Positions 52,987 through 62,259 are shown, counted from the first letter of the stretch. The stretch is 64,000 nt of DNA from Halorientalis sp. IM1011 (GCF_001989615.1 NZ_CP019067.1:930001-994000); one strand, 5' to 3'. Translations and numbers: made by a program. Notes: generated by a model not told the origin, from the sequence alone.

Positions 52987-55462
52987 TAGCCTCACTATAT
53001 CAAACTTCCGAGGTATCAATGGTGAGTTCGAACTAGAACCTAAAACAGAGAACGTTGTAATCGTTGGTCCGAACGGATCCGGAAAGAGCTCGGTGATCGC
53101 CGCGATTGATTTTCTTCTTACTGGTTCTATTAGGGAGTTATCGGGTGAAGGGTCTCAATCGTTGACTGAAACCCGTCACGGGCCCCACATCGATTCGGAT
53201 CCAACCGATGCCTGGGTTGAAGGCGAGTTTATGTTAAATGGAGACAGTCTAACTGTTCGCCGAAGTGTTTCAGATCGAACTAATCCATCCATCGGCAGGG
53301 ATGATGACGATGAGGAAGAATTTGGTGAGGATTTTGAATCAGTGACGCGTGCGGCGGAAAGAGGGCTACATTTGTTATCCCGGGATGAAATTCTCGATTT
53401 TATTACCGCTCAGGCTGGAAGTCGATCCGAAAGCATTCGATCCCTTCTCGACCTTCAAAATGTTCAATCTAGAAGGCTTGCCTTAGATAATGCAGCTGGC
53501 TATTTTGAGAATGAAGCTAACAGATTAGAACGTGAGGCAGATCGTCTCCGTGAGGACCTTTATACTGCTCTTGAATCAGAATCAGATAGTGATGATTCTG
53601 TTCTTCAACTTGTTAACGATCTCCGTGAGGACCTCGGTGGCAATGAACTCACAAATTTAGATGAGCAATTTGATTCGGATATCGATTCGCCCTCACGACG
53701 CGTCATTGCTTCCCCGCTTTTGCGATCAGATGGCCGACAGCGAATCGAGGAACTCCAAGAATGGTTCGATACCGATGTGGAGGATTTTCTCGAAGCAGAC
53801 GAAGCTTATCGTGAACAGTGGAATGAGATCGATATAGAGGGTGAGGCCCGCCGTGATCTGAAACGACAACGTCTCGTGGAACTAGGAAAGGAGGCCATCG
53901 ATGACGACGCCGAACGTTGTCCTCTATGTCTTAATGAGTGGGACCCGGAAGAGCTCCGTGAAAATCTTTCTGAACGTCTTGAGGAGGCAGAAGAACTACA
54001 AAAGAAACTTGATGAGTTAGAAGAACGTCGCGATGCGGCTCAACAATCATTGACTGATGTACGTGTTGTTGCCGAATCTCTACATGAGACCTTAACTGGA
54101 GTGGACGAATTCGATGGGGAACCACTGGAGGAATTCGTCGAATTGGTTCAGGATTGGGAAGATGCCTATAATCAAGACCTCCTTTCTAAGCCCCCTAAAG
54201 ACGAAATGACGAAGGACGATCGTGACGCATTGCTACGACCCGATGATCTTCAGTCGATGCTTGAAGAGTTAGACCAACATATTTCATCGGGACCTGAGTT
54301 AGATGAGCTGGAGTCAGCGTGGTCAAACCTTCAGGCGGCAAATCAGCGATATGACGAGATGCATTCTAACAGTCGAAACGCCGCTGAGTATCGACGAGTC
54401 GCTCAAGATGTCAGGACTACACACCAGAAATTCGTCGAGGCCCGTGATTCCGTTCTAAACCGAATCTACGACGAAATCGAAGATAAGTTTGAGAGATACT
54501 ATACGACTATTCATACCGATGAGACAGACTTTGGCGCTGGATTAGATCCTACTGAGACTGGACTTGAAATGGAGGTTGAATTCTACGATCGTGGCCAACA
54601 TCCGCCCCATGCCCTACATAGCGAGGGTCATCAAGATAGTATGGGGATCTGCCTTTACTTCGCTCTCTATGATTGGCTTCAAGAGCAGGAAGAAATATCG
54701 ATCATGATGCTTGACGACGTCGTCATGTCAATAGACTCTGAGCATCGGCGGCCTCTAGCCAGGCTAATGGCCTCAGAGATTGCAGAGGATCACCAACTGT
54801 TCATCACAACTCATGATGATCTCTGGCACCGCCACCTTCGTTCTTCTGGTGTAGTCAACTCCAATGGGGTAGTTCAATTCTCAGATTGGAACATCGAGGA
54901 TGGGCCGAAAATAATTGATCGGCCAGAAATGGAGTGGGAGACGATTGAGGAAGAGCTCAATGATGGGAACGTTTCAATTGCGGCCCATCAGACACGACGC
55001 ATGGCTGAGTGGTTCCTGCGTGAAGCATGCGATCGTTTGGATGGAAAAGTACCATTCAAAGCAAATAGTCAGTGGAATTTAGGTGACTTCCAGCAGGGTG
55101 TTATATCAAGATACAAGTCCTTGGTGAAGAGCGCGAAGGCTTCGGCGGATTCATGGAATCGGGATATGAGGGTAAGCCACTTTGAGGAGCTTGACAATAA
55201 GATGACTGAAATCAGTGAGCGTATTTCACATGATGGTGCTGCTCTTAACCCGAATGTCCACTGGAATGAAACGGAGTCTGAATTCGCTAATTGTACGCCA
55301 GGAGAATTGAGGCCCGCAATCAATGTCTATAGGGAACTATATGAGATGTTATGGTGCAATGAGTGTGATTCCTGTCTTCGTGTGGTCAAAGACGGACATA
55401 CAGATGATAGTGTTAAATGTAATTGCTCCTCAGTCAATTGGAATCTACGAATGAACGATTAA
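52976..55462 (+). CDS. SMC/Rad50-like ABC-type ATPase
   Basis: An 828-residue protein: Walker A VGPNGSGKSSVIAAIDF (GPNGSGKSS at 31-39), coiled-coil-rich middle with a zinc-hook-like CPLC (315-318), signature-like HSEGHQDSMG (548-557), and Walker B IMMLDDVVMSID (576-587) followed by the FITTHDDLWH switch. This is the RecF/SMC/Rad50 type as in many defence ATPases (Lamassu LmuB-like, DndD, AAA_23). Its last 200 residues are unusual, with CNECDSC and VKCNCSS near the end, perhaps a second zinc site. It is coupled to the small acidic gene. No nuclease subunit follows, so its action is not clear. Confidence 0.75.
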   Translation: MKINSLTISNFRGINGEFELEPKTENVVIVGPNGSGKSSVIAAIDFLLTGSIRELSGEGSQSLTETRHGPHIDSDPTDAWVEGEFMLNGDSLTVRRSVSDRTNPSIGRDDDDEEEFGEDFESVTRAAERGLHLLSRDEILDFITAQAGSRSESIRSLLDLQNVQSRRLALDNAAGYFENEANRLEREADRLREDLYTALESESDSDDSVLQLVNDLREDLGGNELTNLDEQFDSDIDSPSRRVIASPLLRSDGRQRIEELQEWFDTDVEDFLEADEAYREQWNEIDIEGEARRDLKRQRLVELGKEAIDDDAERCPLCLNEWDPEELRENLSERLEEAEELQKKLDELEERRDAAQQSLTDVRVVAESLHETLTGVDEFDGEPLEEFVELVQDWEDAYNQDLLSKPPKDEMTKDDRDALLRPDDLQSMLEELDQHISSGPELDELESAWSNLQAANQRYDEMHSNSRNAAEYRRVAQDVRTTHQKFVEARDSVLNRIYDEIEDKFERYYTTIHTDETDFGAGLDPTETGLEMEVEFYDRGQHPPHALHSEGHQDSMGICLYFALYDWLQEQEEISIMMLDDVVMSIDSEHRRPLARLMASEIAEDHQLFITTHDDLWHRHLRSSGVVNSNGVVQFSDWNIEDGPKIIDRPEMEWETIEEELNDGNVSIAAHQTRRMAEWFLREACDRLDGKVPFKANSQWNLGDFQQGVISRYKSLVKSAKASADSWNRDMRVSHFEELDNKMTEISERISHDGAALNPNVHWNETESEFANCTPGELRPAINVYRELYEMLWCNECDSCLRVVKDGHTDDSVKCNCSSVNWNLRMND

Positions 55463-55602
55463 TCGAACATCAGCCACGTCCAATATTCACCCAAACATGT
55501 ATATGAACTAAAATGATATCTCCTCTTAATGCGGCTGTCCTCTGCGGGAGATTTGTCGAAATATTATTTACTCAATACCACTGATATTCGTCTCTCACAA
55601 GA

Positions 55603-56187
55603 ATGGCGAGTAAACGACGTGGGATACTGTACCTGATTACTGGACTCGTCGCTGCAGGGGCTAGGTTCGGAGATGAGGCGGCCACAATGCTCGCCCGCGG
55701 TAGTGACGAAATCATTGAGGCTGGTTCTAGGAGCGGTGATGATGTGGCCCGAGGTGGCGATGAGAGTGGGTCCGTCATTGATGACGCCGCCAACAAGGGG
55801 AAGAGAGTAGTCCGGCAACACCGGATTGAGACAGCCCTTGAGAACCAGACAGTATCAGAGACGTTCGAGATACCGTCTGGCTATTATGCTGGCTTTTCGG
55901 CCCGGGCCAATCAGCGAGCAGAACTATCCTATGAATTCGAGACAGTGGCCAATGAGACTATAGATGTCTTGCTTCTTGGTCCTAGTGAGTTTAAGAGGTA
56001 TGACGATGGTGGCGACATTGAATCCAGTCCACTTACCGATGTTCTGCTTGACCAAACTGGGTCTCGGACCACTGAATTAGAGCCATACTCCCAACGTTAT
56101 TTGATATTCGACAATACGGCAGCCTCTCTTGCAGACGCTGATGAGCAGGTCACGGTTACAGCAACTGTCACGTTTTCGCTCGTGTGA
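55603..56187 (+). CDS. Hypothetical beta-sandwich membrane-associated protein
   Basis: 194 residues. A hydrophobic start (GILYLITGLVAAGARF) may anchor it in the membrane, followed by a charged repeat-like stretch. A C-terminal beta-rich domain (ETFEIPSGYYAGFSARANQR and YLIFDNT) resembles the GOLD/emp24-like surface domains of haloarchaea. I cannot assign a function. It is separate from the SMC pair by 140 bp. Confidence 0.5.
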   Translation: MASKRRGILYLITGLVAAGARFGDEAATMLARGSDEIIEAGSRSGDDVARGGDESGSVIDDAANKGKRVVRQHRIETALENQTVSETFEIPSGYYAGFSARANQRAELSYEFETVANETIDVLLLGPSEFKRYDDGGDIESSPLTDVLLDQTGSRTTELEPYSQRYLIFDNTAASLADADEQVTVTATVTFSLV

Positions 56188-56298
56188 GTGGAGGGTTATA
56201 CAGATCAGTCCCAGATGTAGCCTCAAGAACCACCTATCTCCTACCTTTCATCCAGTTGTTGGAACAGTGCTGATGTGAAAATCTGGACACAGTCAAAC

Positions 56299-57162
56299 TT
56301 ACTCACCTAACTCCCGAAGCAATTCTTCGGCCACGGATGTCGTCACGTAGTAGGTGTGCTTGCGGTGGGTCTCGTCTTTGGGCTTCAGCTTACGCTCGCT
56401 GCCTTTGATCGTACTTCCCTCGTAGGTAGTCACCAGTCCCACACGCCGAAGCGCACGGTAGAGATGGCGGACGTACTCGAAGTCCATAGCCAGTTCCTCA
56501 GCGGTCATCCGCGGGTAGTCGGGACCACCACGAGCCAACCGCTTCGCGATAGTCTGTCCATCCGGCAGGTGCCGGAGGATGTTCTTCTTCCCCTCTCGTT
56601 CTGCCAGAAACCGCAAGAGATGATCGCCCTCCCGCGAGAGCCGGTAGTAGGTGTGGTGCTGGCGGACCTCGTCGGCTTGCTTGGCCTTCACGCGGCGTTG
56701 CTTGACGGTCCCCGACTCGACGCGCTCCAGAAGGCCGGCCGTCTCCATTTTCTCACACAGCGCTTCGACCTGTTTCCGTTCGGCATCGAGGTGACCGGCC
56801 ATCGACCGCGGATAGTTCCCCTCGACCGTGTCGAGGTGATATAGTATCCGATAGGCCACCGGATCGGCCGGCAGTGGTGCGAGCTGGCCGACGACGGCCT
56901 GTTGCTGTTCGAGTTCGGCTTCCAACTCTTTCACCTGCTCGTAGCGCTGCTGGGCGTTGGCCGCTGGGTCCTGGTCGAGATCCAGCACCACTTCGATGGC
57001 CTCACCCTGTGGGGTCTCCAGTGTGACCGTGAGTTCGCCTTCCTCCCAGTGGTCGCCGGATTCGTTGCGCGCCTGCTGGAGTACCTCCTCGACCGTTTGA
57101 TAGCGAGTCATGATCGTGTCGGCTTCCAGCCGGAGGCGCTCGATCTCGGCCTCGGAGACCAT
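56299..57162 (-). CDS. DUF2250-like winged-helix protein
   Basis: A 287-residue protein. An acidic coiled-coil part (QRYEQVKELEAELEQQQAVV) comes first. Then two winged-helix-like segments: VAYRILYHLDTVEGNYPRSM with LDAERKQVEALCEKMETAGL (DUF2250-like), and a second one (ELAMDFEYVRHLYRALRRVG). A wing HKHTYYVTTS ends it. It is probably a DNA-binding regulator found on haloarchaeal plasmids. It is divergent from the DUF6735-like gene, 102 bp apart. Confidence 0.65.
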   Translation of the reverse strand: MVSEAEIERLRLEADTIMTRYQTVEEVLQQARNESGDHWEEGELTVTLETPQGEAIEVVLDLDQDPAANAQQRYEQVKELEAELEQQQAVVGQLAPLPADPVAYRILYHLDTVEGNYPRSMAGHLDAERKQVEALCEKMETAGLLERVESGTVKQRRVKAKQADEVRQHHTYYRLSREGDHLLRFLAEREGKKNILRHLPDGQTIAKRLARGGPDYPRMTAEELAMDFEYVRHLYRALRRVGLVTTYEGSTIKGSERKLKPKDETHRKHTYYVTTSVAEELLRELGE

Positions 57163-57215
57163 CCTGGCTCTCAGTACACCCCTCGCCCGCTTGAACCCAC
57201 CGCGTCGGTCTGTTT

Positions 57216-57242
57216 ATCGCCCCCGAAGGGGTGCGGGGCGAT
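57216..57242 (+). promoter_or_regulatory. 5' hairpin element, copy 6
   Basis: A perfect 8-bp stem ATCGCCCC/GGGGCGAT (57216-57223 and 57235-57242) around a loop with GAAGGGGTGC, preceded by CTGTTT. It ends 22 bp before the ATG at 57265. Confidence 0.7.
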
Positions 57243-57264
57243 CACCCGTCCCGCGTGATTCGAA

Positions 57265-57927
57265 ATGGGACACAGAGCACTCGTCGCATACGAACGACCG
57301 GATAGCCTGTACAACCTGCATTACTCCCACTGGGGTGCAAGCGACCTCAGACTGAAACACGCCATCACACCCGAGACACCGTTCGGGGAGGCGTCATCCA
57401 CGGACGGGACGGTGGCACTGTTCGAGGCACTCACCGAGGCCTACGACGAGGAGGGCGCAAGCCACCACGTCGGTGAGGGCTCACTGGGGACGGCACAGGT
57501 CGACCGCGACCCGCTGGCAGTCGCGGTCACGCGCGAGGAAATCTGCAATCACTATCTGGACTATCTCCACCACGAAGCGTTCTACGAGGTTCCCACTGAC
57601 TTCGACGTGGCCGCGTACCGCACGTTCTGGTTCGGCCTGGAGTACGACTGCGAGACCATCGACCAGAGTTCGACGGTCGGCAACGGAGCGCTGGCGACGG
57701 TTCGCTGGTTCGACGGCCACCCTGTCGGTGATGGGTTCATCCGCGGGGAGTTCCGGGCGCTGAAAGACGTTGTCGGCGACATGATCGACCGTGGTGTGTT
57801 CACACCCGCGATCGCCACCGAGTACATGCAGGCGAAACTGGCCGACTGGCTCACCGAGGAACAGGATCTCCTTGTCTACACACCGGGGGCATCCGAAACG
57901 GTCCCCGAAACCGACCACTACCTGTAG
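57265..57927 (+). CDS. DUF6735-like haloarchaeal protein
   Basis: A 220-residue acidic protein starting MGHRALVAYERPDSLYNLHY, a start found in the haloarchaeal family I recall as DUF6735. It is a mixed alpha/beta fold without known catalytic residues. It follows a hairpin element and lies divergent from the DUF2250-like regulator. A homologous tail fragment is fused to another gene at 35727-35900. Confidence 0.7.
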   Translation: MGHRALVAYERPDSLYNLHYSHWGASDLRLKHAITPETPFGEASSTDGTVALFEALTEAYDEEGASHHVGEGSLGTAQVDRDPLAVAVTREEICNHYLDYLHHEAFYEVPTDFDVAAYRTFWFGLEYDCETIDQSSTVGNGALATVRWFDGHPVGDGFIRGEFRALKDVVGDMIDRGVFTPAIATEYMQAKLADWLTEEQDLLVYTPGASETVPETDHYL

Positions 57928-57933
57928 CCGTAG

Positions 57934-58767
57934 TCACGATCCAAGCGTGCCGGCTGGCCTGTCGGAAGTGGCGATGTCGTCGGGGTCGATATCCACGGCT
58001 GTCTCCCGAAGCAGGTAACTGAACGCCCGCGCGGTCCGGCGGCCGATCTCGGTGGGGACGACACGCTTCGTGCGGCCGACTGACTCGATCTCGATATACT
58101 CATGCTCCACAAGCGGATCGAGGATGTGACTGTCCAGCCGCCGGTAGTACCCTTTCTCTGTCTCGCCAGTGTACGCCGCGGCGAATGGCAAGTCGTTTGC
58201 TTTGCCGAACGCGATGAGATCGTCTTTCCGGACGTTGTAGGTGTACGGGCCGTCTTCGCACCGCCGGTATTCACGAGTCAGGTACGCCAGCACGGCGACC
58301 TGCTGGGGGTCCGGGCCCTCCATAGGATACCGGGGTAACTCAGCGGCGAACTCCATGCCGTGGCCGACCGGCTCTGTACCGGAGGCGTACTCCTCGGCGC
58401 GGACGTAATATGGTACGGCAGTACCCGTCACCATGCAGGCGATCATCCCGGCGATACCCGTGATCGTCGACCCGCTGGCGAGGTTTACGTACACCTGGTT
58501 GTCCTGGTCAGCATACTGGACGATCTGGTCGGCGATGACTGCCATACTCTCATAGAGGTCGAATAGATCACAGTCGACCACCTCGACGGCGATCCCTGCA
58601 GCCTCGAGATCGGCCAGCACGTCCTCGTGGTATGCTGGCCGAGTGATGTCCTCGGCGATAAAATCAAGCAGCACGACGCGGTCGGCCCGGTACTCGACCG
58701 CTGGCTCGACGATGCGGTCGTACTCGAACCCGAGCGGTGCGATGTGGACCCGCTCGCTAACGTCCAT
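57934..58767 (-). CDS. HFX_2341-type CARF-like regulator with winged helix
   Basis: A 277-residue protein. Residues 1-130 form a CARF/Rossmann-like domain: VHIAPLGFEYDRIVEPAVEY, ADRVVLLDF, VEVVDCDLFDLYE and NLASGSTITGIAG, the last being the ligand-binding loop. A winged helix follows (VRKDDLIAFGKANDLPF to RVVPTEIGRRTARAF). CARF domains bind cyclic oligoadenylates or other nucleotides in CRISPR type III signalling. No CRISPR array or cas gene is in this window, so a chromosomal regulatory role is more likely. Its stop lies 6 bp from the convergent DUF6735-like gene. Confidence 0.75.
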   Translation of the reverse strand: MDVSERVHIAPLGFEYDRIVEPAVEYRADRVVLLDFIAEDITRPAYHEDVLADLEAAGIAVEVVDCDLFDLYESMAVIADQIVQYADQDNQVYVNLASGSTITGIAGMIACMVTGTAVPYYVRAEEYASGTEPVGHGMEFAAELPRYPMEGPDPQQVAVLAYLTREYRRCEDGPYTYNVRKDDLIAFGKANDLPFAAAYTGETEKGYYRRLDSHILDPLVEHEYIEIESVGRTKRVVPTEIGRRTARAFSYLLRETAVDIDPDDIATSDRPAGTLGS

Positions 58768-58965
58768 GCCGACACTGTCGGCCCCAGAGTAGCTTGATAG
58801 TAACGATAGTAACGTACTAACATTCTCCTCTCCACTCTCCCGGGTTGTCCCTGTGGTTCGCGCAGACTACCCAGCGGCCCCAGTTCACGGCCTGAGGCAG
58901 TCAGTGCGTCGACGGTCGGCGCTGCTCACACGCGAACCATCGCCACCATCACGTACTCACAACAC

Positions 58966-59823
58966 ATGACAGTCCCGTACACTAACTTGAACGAGACACG
59001 TATCTACTCGGTCGCCGAGGCCATCGTTGCCCTTGGCTACGATGGCATTGCCGCGTTCGATCGTGCCGAACCGGAGTACGAGACGCTCCAGACGCTGTAC
59101 GACCGCTTCGATTCGGCGGAGCACGTGAAGCTACTGGCCCTCTGTGCGGCAACCCAGGACTATCAGCTCAACGGTGACGCCCAGGCGTTCTGGCGGGCGC
59201 TCGACCGGACGGTCCGGGAGTACGAGACGCTCGACTCCGCACAGACTGTCCGGGACGTTCTCGGCGACTTCATGGCCGCCGACGTGAACGCGCGGTTGAA
59301 CGACCAGAAGCGCGACCGGCTGATTCGCCTGTTCGAGAACGGGTTCGACGAGTGGTTCCTCGATACGCACGAGTCGGCCGCTCCCATCGAGGTCTGGGAG
59401 CGTCTCGCTGCCGACATGGAGACGCGCAAGCGGGCCAAGACCGTCGTGTTCGCGATGAAGGTCTACGACATTGCTCACCTCGTTCGCCACGGTGAGTATC
59501 TGGAGTTCCCCTCGGACATCCCGATTCCCTGTGACTTGCAGGTCGAACGCGTCGCACAGACGGCCGGTCTCACGGAGCGCGACGACGCCGAGACCGTAAT
59601 GGGTGGGTGGGCCCACGTCATGGAGACGATCAGTGCCCGCCTCGGCCGGCACGTCTCCTTGCTCCGAATCGATTCGATCGTCTGGCAGGCCGGCCAGATC
59701 ATCGGCAATCACGAACCCAATCGGACGTCCGCTCGCGAGGCACTTGTTGACCACTTCGAACACGTCGGCATCCCGGCCGACGATGCAGACTACCTGGCTC
59801 GTGAACTGACCGCCGAGATGTAA
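58966..59823 (+). CDS. AGOG-type N-glycosylase/DNA lyase (8-oxoguanine)
   Basis: A 285-residue helical protein of the archaeal AGOG family. The catalytic Lys region is KRAKTVVFAMKVYDIA (about residues 147-162), and the catalytic Asp is in DIPIPCDLQVERVAQTAGL. The C-terminus has VSLLRIDSIVWQAGQIIG. It removes 8-oxoguanine from DNA and cleaves the strand as part of base excision repair. The start ATG 58966 is preceded by AC-rich sequence. A decayed second copy lies at 22634-22944. The residue roles are family knowledge as I recall it. Confidence 0.82.
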   Translation: MTVPYTNLNETRIYSVAEAIVALGYDGIAAFDRAEPEYETLQTLYDRFDSAEHVKLLALCAATQDYQLNGDAQAFWRALDRTVREYETLDSAQTVRDVLGDFMAADVNARLNDQKRDRLIRLFENGFDEWFLDTHESAAPIEVWERLAADMETRKRAKTVVFAMKVYDIAHLVRHGEYLEFPSDIPIPCDLQVERVAQTAGLTERDDAETVMGGWAHVMETISARLGRHVSLLRIDSIVWQAGQIIGNHEPNRTSAREALVDHFEHVGIPADDADYLARELTAEM

Positions 59824-60018
59824 GGCCAGGTCGATTCGAGACTTTTGGGATCTGCAACGATGGGGGCGTCATACCCTAAACCGCACATGTCTTGGATAGG
59901 GATTTGCGGCCGCGAACAACACTGATAGAACGTCGGTTCACTCCTCAGTGAGACACCTGCGAAGGCTGCCAACTGATCGAAGCGTGACTCCTGTCGTGCG
60001 TTCGTGGTAGTATTGTTT

Positions 60019-60045
60019 GTGGCCCCGGGAAGGGTGCGGGGCCAC
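60019..60045 (+). promoter_or_regulatory. 5' hairpin element, copy 7
   Basis: A perfect 8-bp stem GTGGCCCC/GGGGCCAC (60019-60026 and 60038-60045) around the loop GGGAAGGGTGC, preceded by ATTGTTT. It ends 24 bp before the ATG at 60070. The region from here through the start is nearly identical to copy 9 at 63785 (about 50 bp). Confidence 0.7.
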
Positions 60046-60069
60046 ACGGAGTGGTCGCGCTGATTCGAG

Positions 60070-61008
60070 ATGGCGACTAGTGACAACACGACATTCGACG
60101 ACCGCGAGACGCGTGACGAGCAGATGCGAGCGACCATCGACGAGTGGGTCGAAGACCTCACCGATCTCGTCGACGAAGCACAGGCCAGCGCGGAGTTCCA
60201 GGAGTGGCTGGATGTCAAGAGCCGCTTCCACGACTACTCGCATCGCAATACACTGCTCATCAAACAGCAATGTCCAGAGGCGACCAAGGTCGCGGGTTAC
60301 CGAACGTGGCAAGAGGAGTTCGACAGGCACGTCCAGGAGGGCGAGTCGGCGATCTGGATCTGGGCACCGATCATCACGACGCGGTGCCCGGAGTGTGAGA
60401 ACGCGCCAAGCTACCACGGAGAATCGGACTGTGAGTACGACGAGACACCACCGGAGGAGTGGGACCAGGGGCTGGTCGGGTTCAAGCCCGCACCAGTGTT
60501 CGACGTCTCCCAGACCGAGGGTGAGCCGCTTCCCGAACTCGATACTGAGACGTACGGCGATGGAAGCGAGCTAGTCGACGCACTACAGTCGGCTGCACTC
60601 ACTCTCGATGTGGAGGTCCAGATCGTGGCTGAGTCCGACTGGTCCCATCCGGGTGCCAAGGGTGTCTGTAGTCAGTCAGGAGGGGACCAGCTCCCGGTAG
60701 TGAAGGCAAAGAACAGAGCGAACGATGCGGATCTGGCGACGACACTGATCCACGAGTACGCCCACGCGTTGCTCCATTTCCAGGTGGCCGACGACAGCGA
60801 ACGGGCGAAACGCGAGGTCGAAGCCGAAGCGGTGGCGTACGTCGTCGGTCGGTACTTCGGACTCGATACGCGTAACGCGGCGTTCTACCTGGCGGCGTGG
60901 GCTGAGGACAATACTGAGACGATCACTGATCGCCTGCAGCGGATCAGTACGACGGCAACGACAGTTATCGACGCAGTCAACGACCAACTGGGGGACTACA
61001 CAACGTAG
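60070..61008 (+). CDS. ArdC-like antirestriction / zinc metallopeptidase protein
   Basis: A 312-residue protein. The N-terminal part is the ArdC-type ssDNA-binding domain (SRFHDYSHRNTLLIKQQCPE, VAGYRTWQEEF, and IWAPIITTRCPEC, with a Cys pair). The second half is an IrrE/ArdC-like zinc peptidase with the HExxH site LIHEYAHALLHF and the third ligand region EVEAEAVAYVVG. ArdC proteins protect plasmid DNA against restriction during conjugation. It sits within an island that itself carries restriction-like systems. A hairpin element precedes it. Confidence 0.85.
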   Translation: MATSDNTTFDDRETRDEQMRATIDEWVEDLTDLVDEAQASAEFQEWLDVKSRFHDYSHRNTLLIKQQCPEATKVAGYRTWQEEFDRHVQEGESAIWIWAPIITTRCPECENAPSYHGESDCEYDETPPEEWDQGLVGFKPAPVFDVSQTEGEPLPELDTETYGDGSELVDALQSAALTLDVEVQIVAESDWSHPGAKGVCSQSGGDQLPVVKAKNRANDADLATTLIHEYAHALLHFQVADDSERAKREVEAEAVAYVVGRYFGLDTRNAAFYLAAWAEDNTETITDRLQRISTTATTVIDAVNDQLGDYTT

Positions 61009-61209
61009 CATCGGCTACCTGTCTATCGTCTCTTAGATTCGAGTACACCATTCACAGGATGTTATGGAACCGTTCCCTGGGAGATTGATTTCGGGACGTC
61101 TGGGAATGTATCTCCTGCACAGTGTGACTGCATATATTGCCCCTGCCGAGTACTGAAACCGCCGATACCCCCAGCCGTCTGAGACACGCCCTCTTAAACT
61201 GGATGCGAA

Positions 61210-61395
61210 TTACCCTGCATCTACAGAGCGTTTGAGCGCTTTGAGACCGAGATAGACGACTGCGCCTACGAAAAGTCCCTCTATTGCTGCATTGGCCACA
61301 GTCGATTCGATGAACGTCAGCTGTACTAATTGAGTGACTGCTGTCCCGAGCAACGCAAAAATGCCGGCAGCGACCGCCATTTTGAGTGTATCCAT
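61210..61395 (-). CDS. Small two-helix membrane protein
   Basis: A 61-residue protein with two hydrophobic segments (MAVAAGIFALLGTAVTQLVQ and AAIEGLFVGAVVYLGLKAL) and a short basic loop at the end. It is probably a membrane-embedded small accessory protein. No family is known. Confidence 0.55.
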   Translation of the reverse strand: MDTLKMAVAAGIFALLGTAVTQLVQLTFIESTVANAAIEGLFVGAVVYLGLKALKRSVDAG

Positions 61396-61596
61396 TTTCA
61401 GCCTCTGATTGGAACCGTTTTCGTGATGAATAGAACTCGTGATATTTTTACCGCTTGTATCTATCCCTGCCGACTACACTCTCTGTACTGATCGGATTGA
61501 GGGGCGACGGATCGGTATGAGAACCGTTGTATGACTTCTCCAGCATCCAGCTACATATCCATCCTAATCAGCTCTCAGCGACTGTGTTTTTGTCTC

Positions 61597-61614
61597 CCCT
61601 CCATGGGCGGAGGG
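61597..61614 (+). promoter_or_regulatory. 5' hairpin element, copy 8
   Basis: A 6-bp stem CCCTCC/GGAGGG (61597-61602 and 61609-61614) around the loop ATGGGC, preceded by TGTGTTTTTGTC. It ends 20 bp before the ATG at 61635. The loop has GGGC instead of GGGTG. Confidence 0.6.
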
Positions 61615-61634
61615 AGCAATACCCTCAAGAAACG

Positions 61635-62213
61635 ATGAGTTCGGAGCTACCCGAATCCACGACCGATACCACACACGCACAGACAACACCAGACACATCG
61701 GTGCCGACGCTGTCGGTTGTCGCAACCGGTCCTGCGACGTTCACCCGACAGGTGAGCACTGATGAGGCAGCGAGCATTCTCGCGGAACACGACAGTGTTA
61801 GCCTGCACATCGAACGGGAGATCCGGTCGGCTGACGCGTTCGAGACAGTCGTCGATCCCACGTTCAGGGGTAGTGGACCAACAGTCTGCGAGCCCGTAAT
61901 CATCGACGGTCTCCTCGCGGAACACGCGATGGACGGTTACCAGCGTGACGGTGATATCGACGACTGGTCGATAGAACTCACTGGAACGGCCACTGACTGG
62001 AAGCAACTGAGTCTCGACCTCGTACCCGATCTCCATCGGTGCGACACGGACGAAGCAGCCGCAGTTACGCGACTGTGGAAACTCGCAGCGGATGGCCTCA
62101 CGAACGATGGGGCCATTCTGGCCGCGCTCGATCTCGTCGATCAATACGAGATCGAGACCCATCGGGACAGGCTTACTGAATTGCTTACTGCCTTGGAGGC
62201 TGCGGAGGAATAA
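61635..62213 (+). CDS. Hypothetical haloarchaeal plasmid-type protein
   Basis: A 192-residue acidic protein. A Thr-rich start precedes an alpha/beta region (VSLHIEREIRSADAFETVVD) and a C-terminal helical part (AVTRLWKLAADGLTNDGAIL). No family is recognised. It is preceded by a hairpin element; the start ATG 61635 is supported by its distance of 20 bp. Confidence 0.6.
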   Translation: MSSELPESTTDTTHAQTTPDTSVPTLSVVATGPATFTRQVSTDEAASILAEHDSVSLHIEREIRSADAFETVVDPTFRGSGPTVCEPVIIDGLLAEHAMDGYQRDGDIDDWSIELTGTATDWKQLSLDLVPDLHRCDTDEAAAVTRLWKLAADGLTNDGAILAALDLVDQYEIETHRDRLTELLTALEAAEE

Positions 62214-62259
62214 CTAACCCTGGAGAATTATAGAATTTATCTAAAAATTGTGCACGGGA

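Noticed and set aside
39747-55462. Possibility of a complete Dnd phosphorothioation system
   Set aside because: No cysteine desulfurase, PAPS-reductase-like DndC, or DndE was found. The SMC-like ATPase at 52976 resembles DndD only in general layout and is separated from the Dpt-like genes by a pseudogene.
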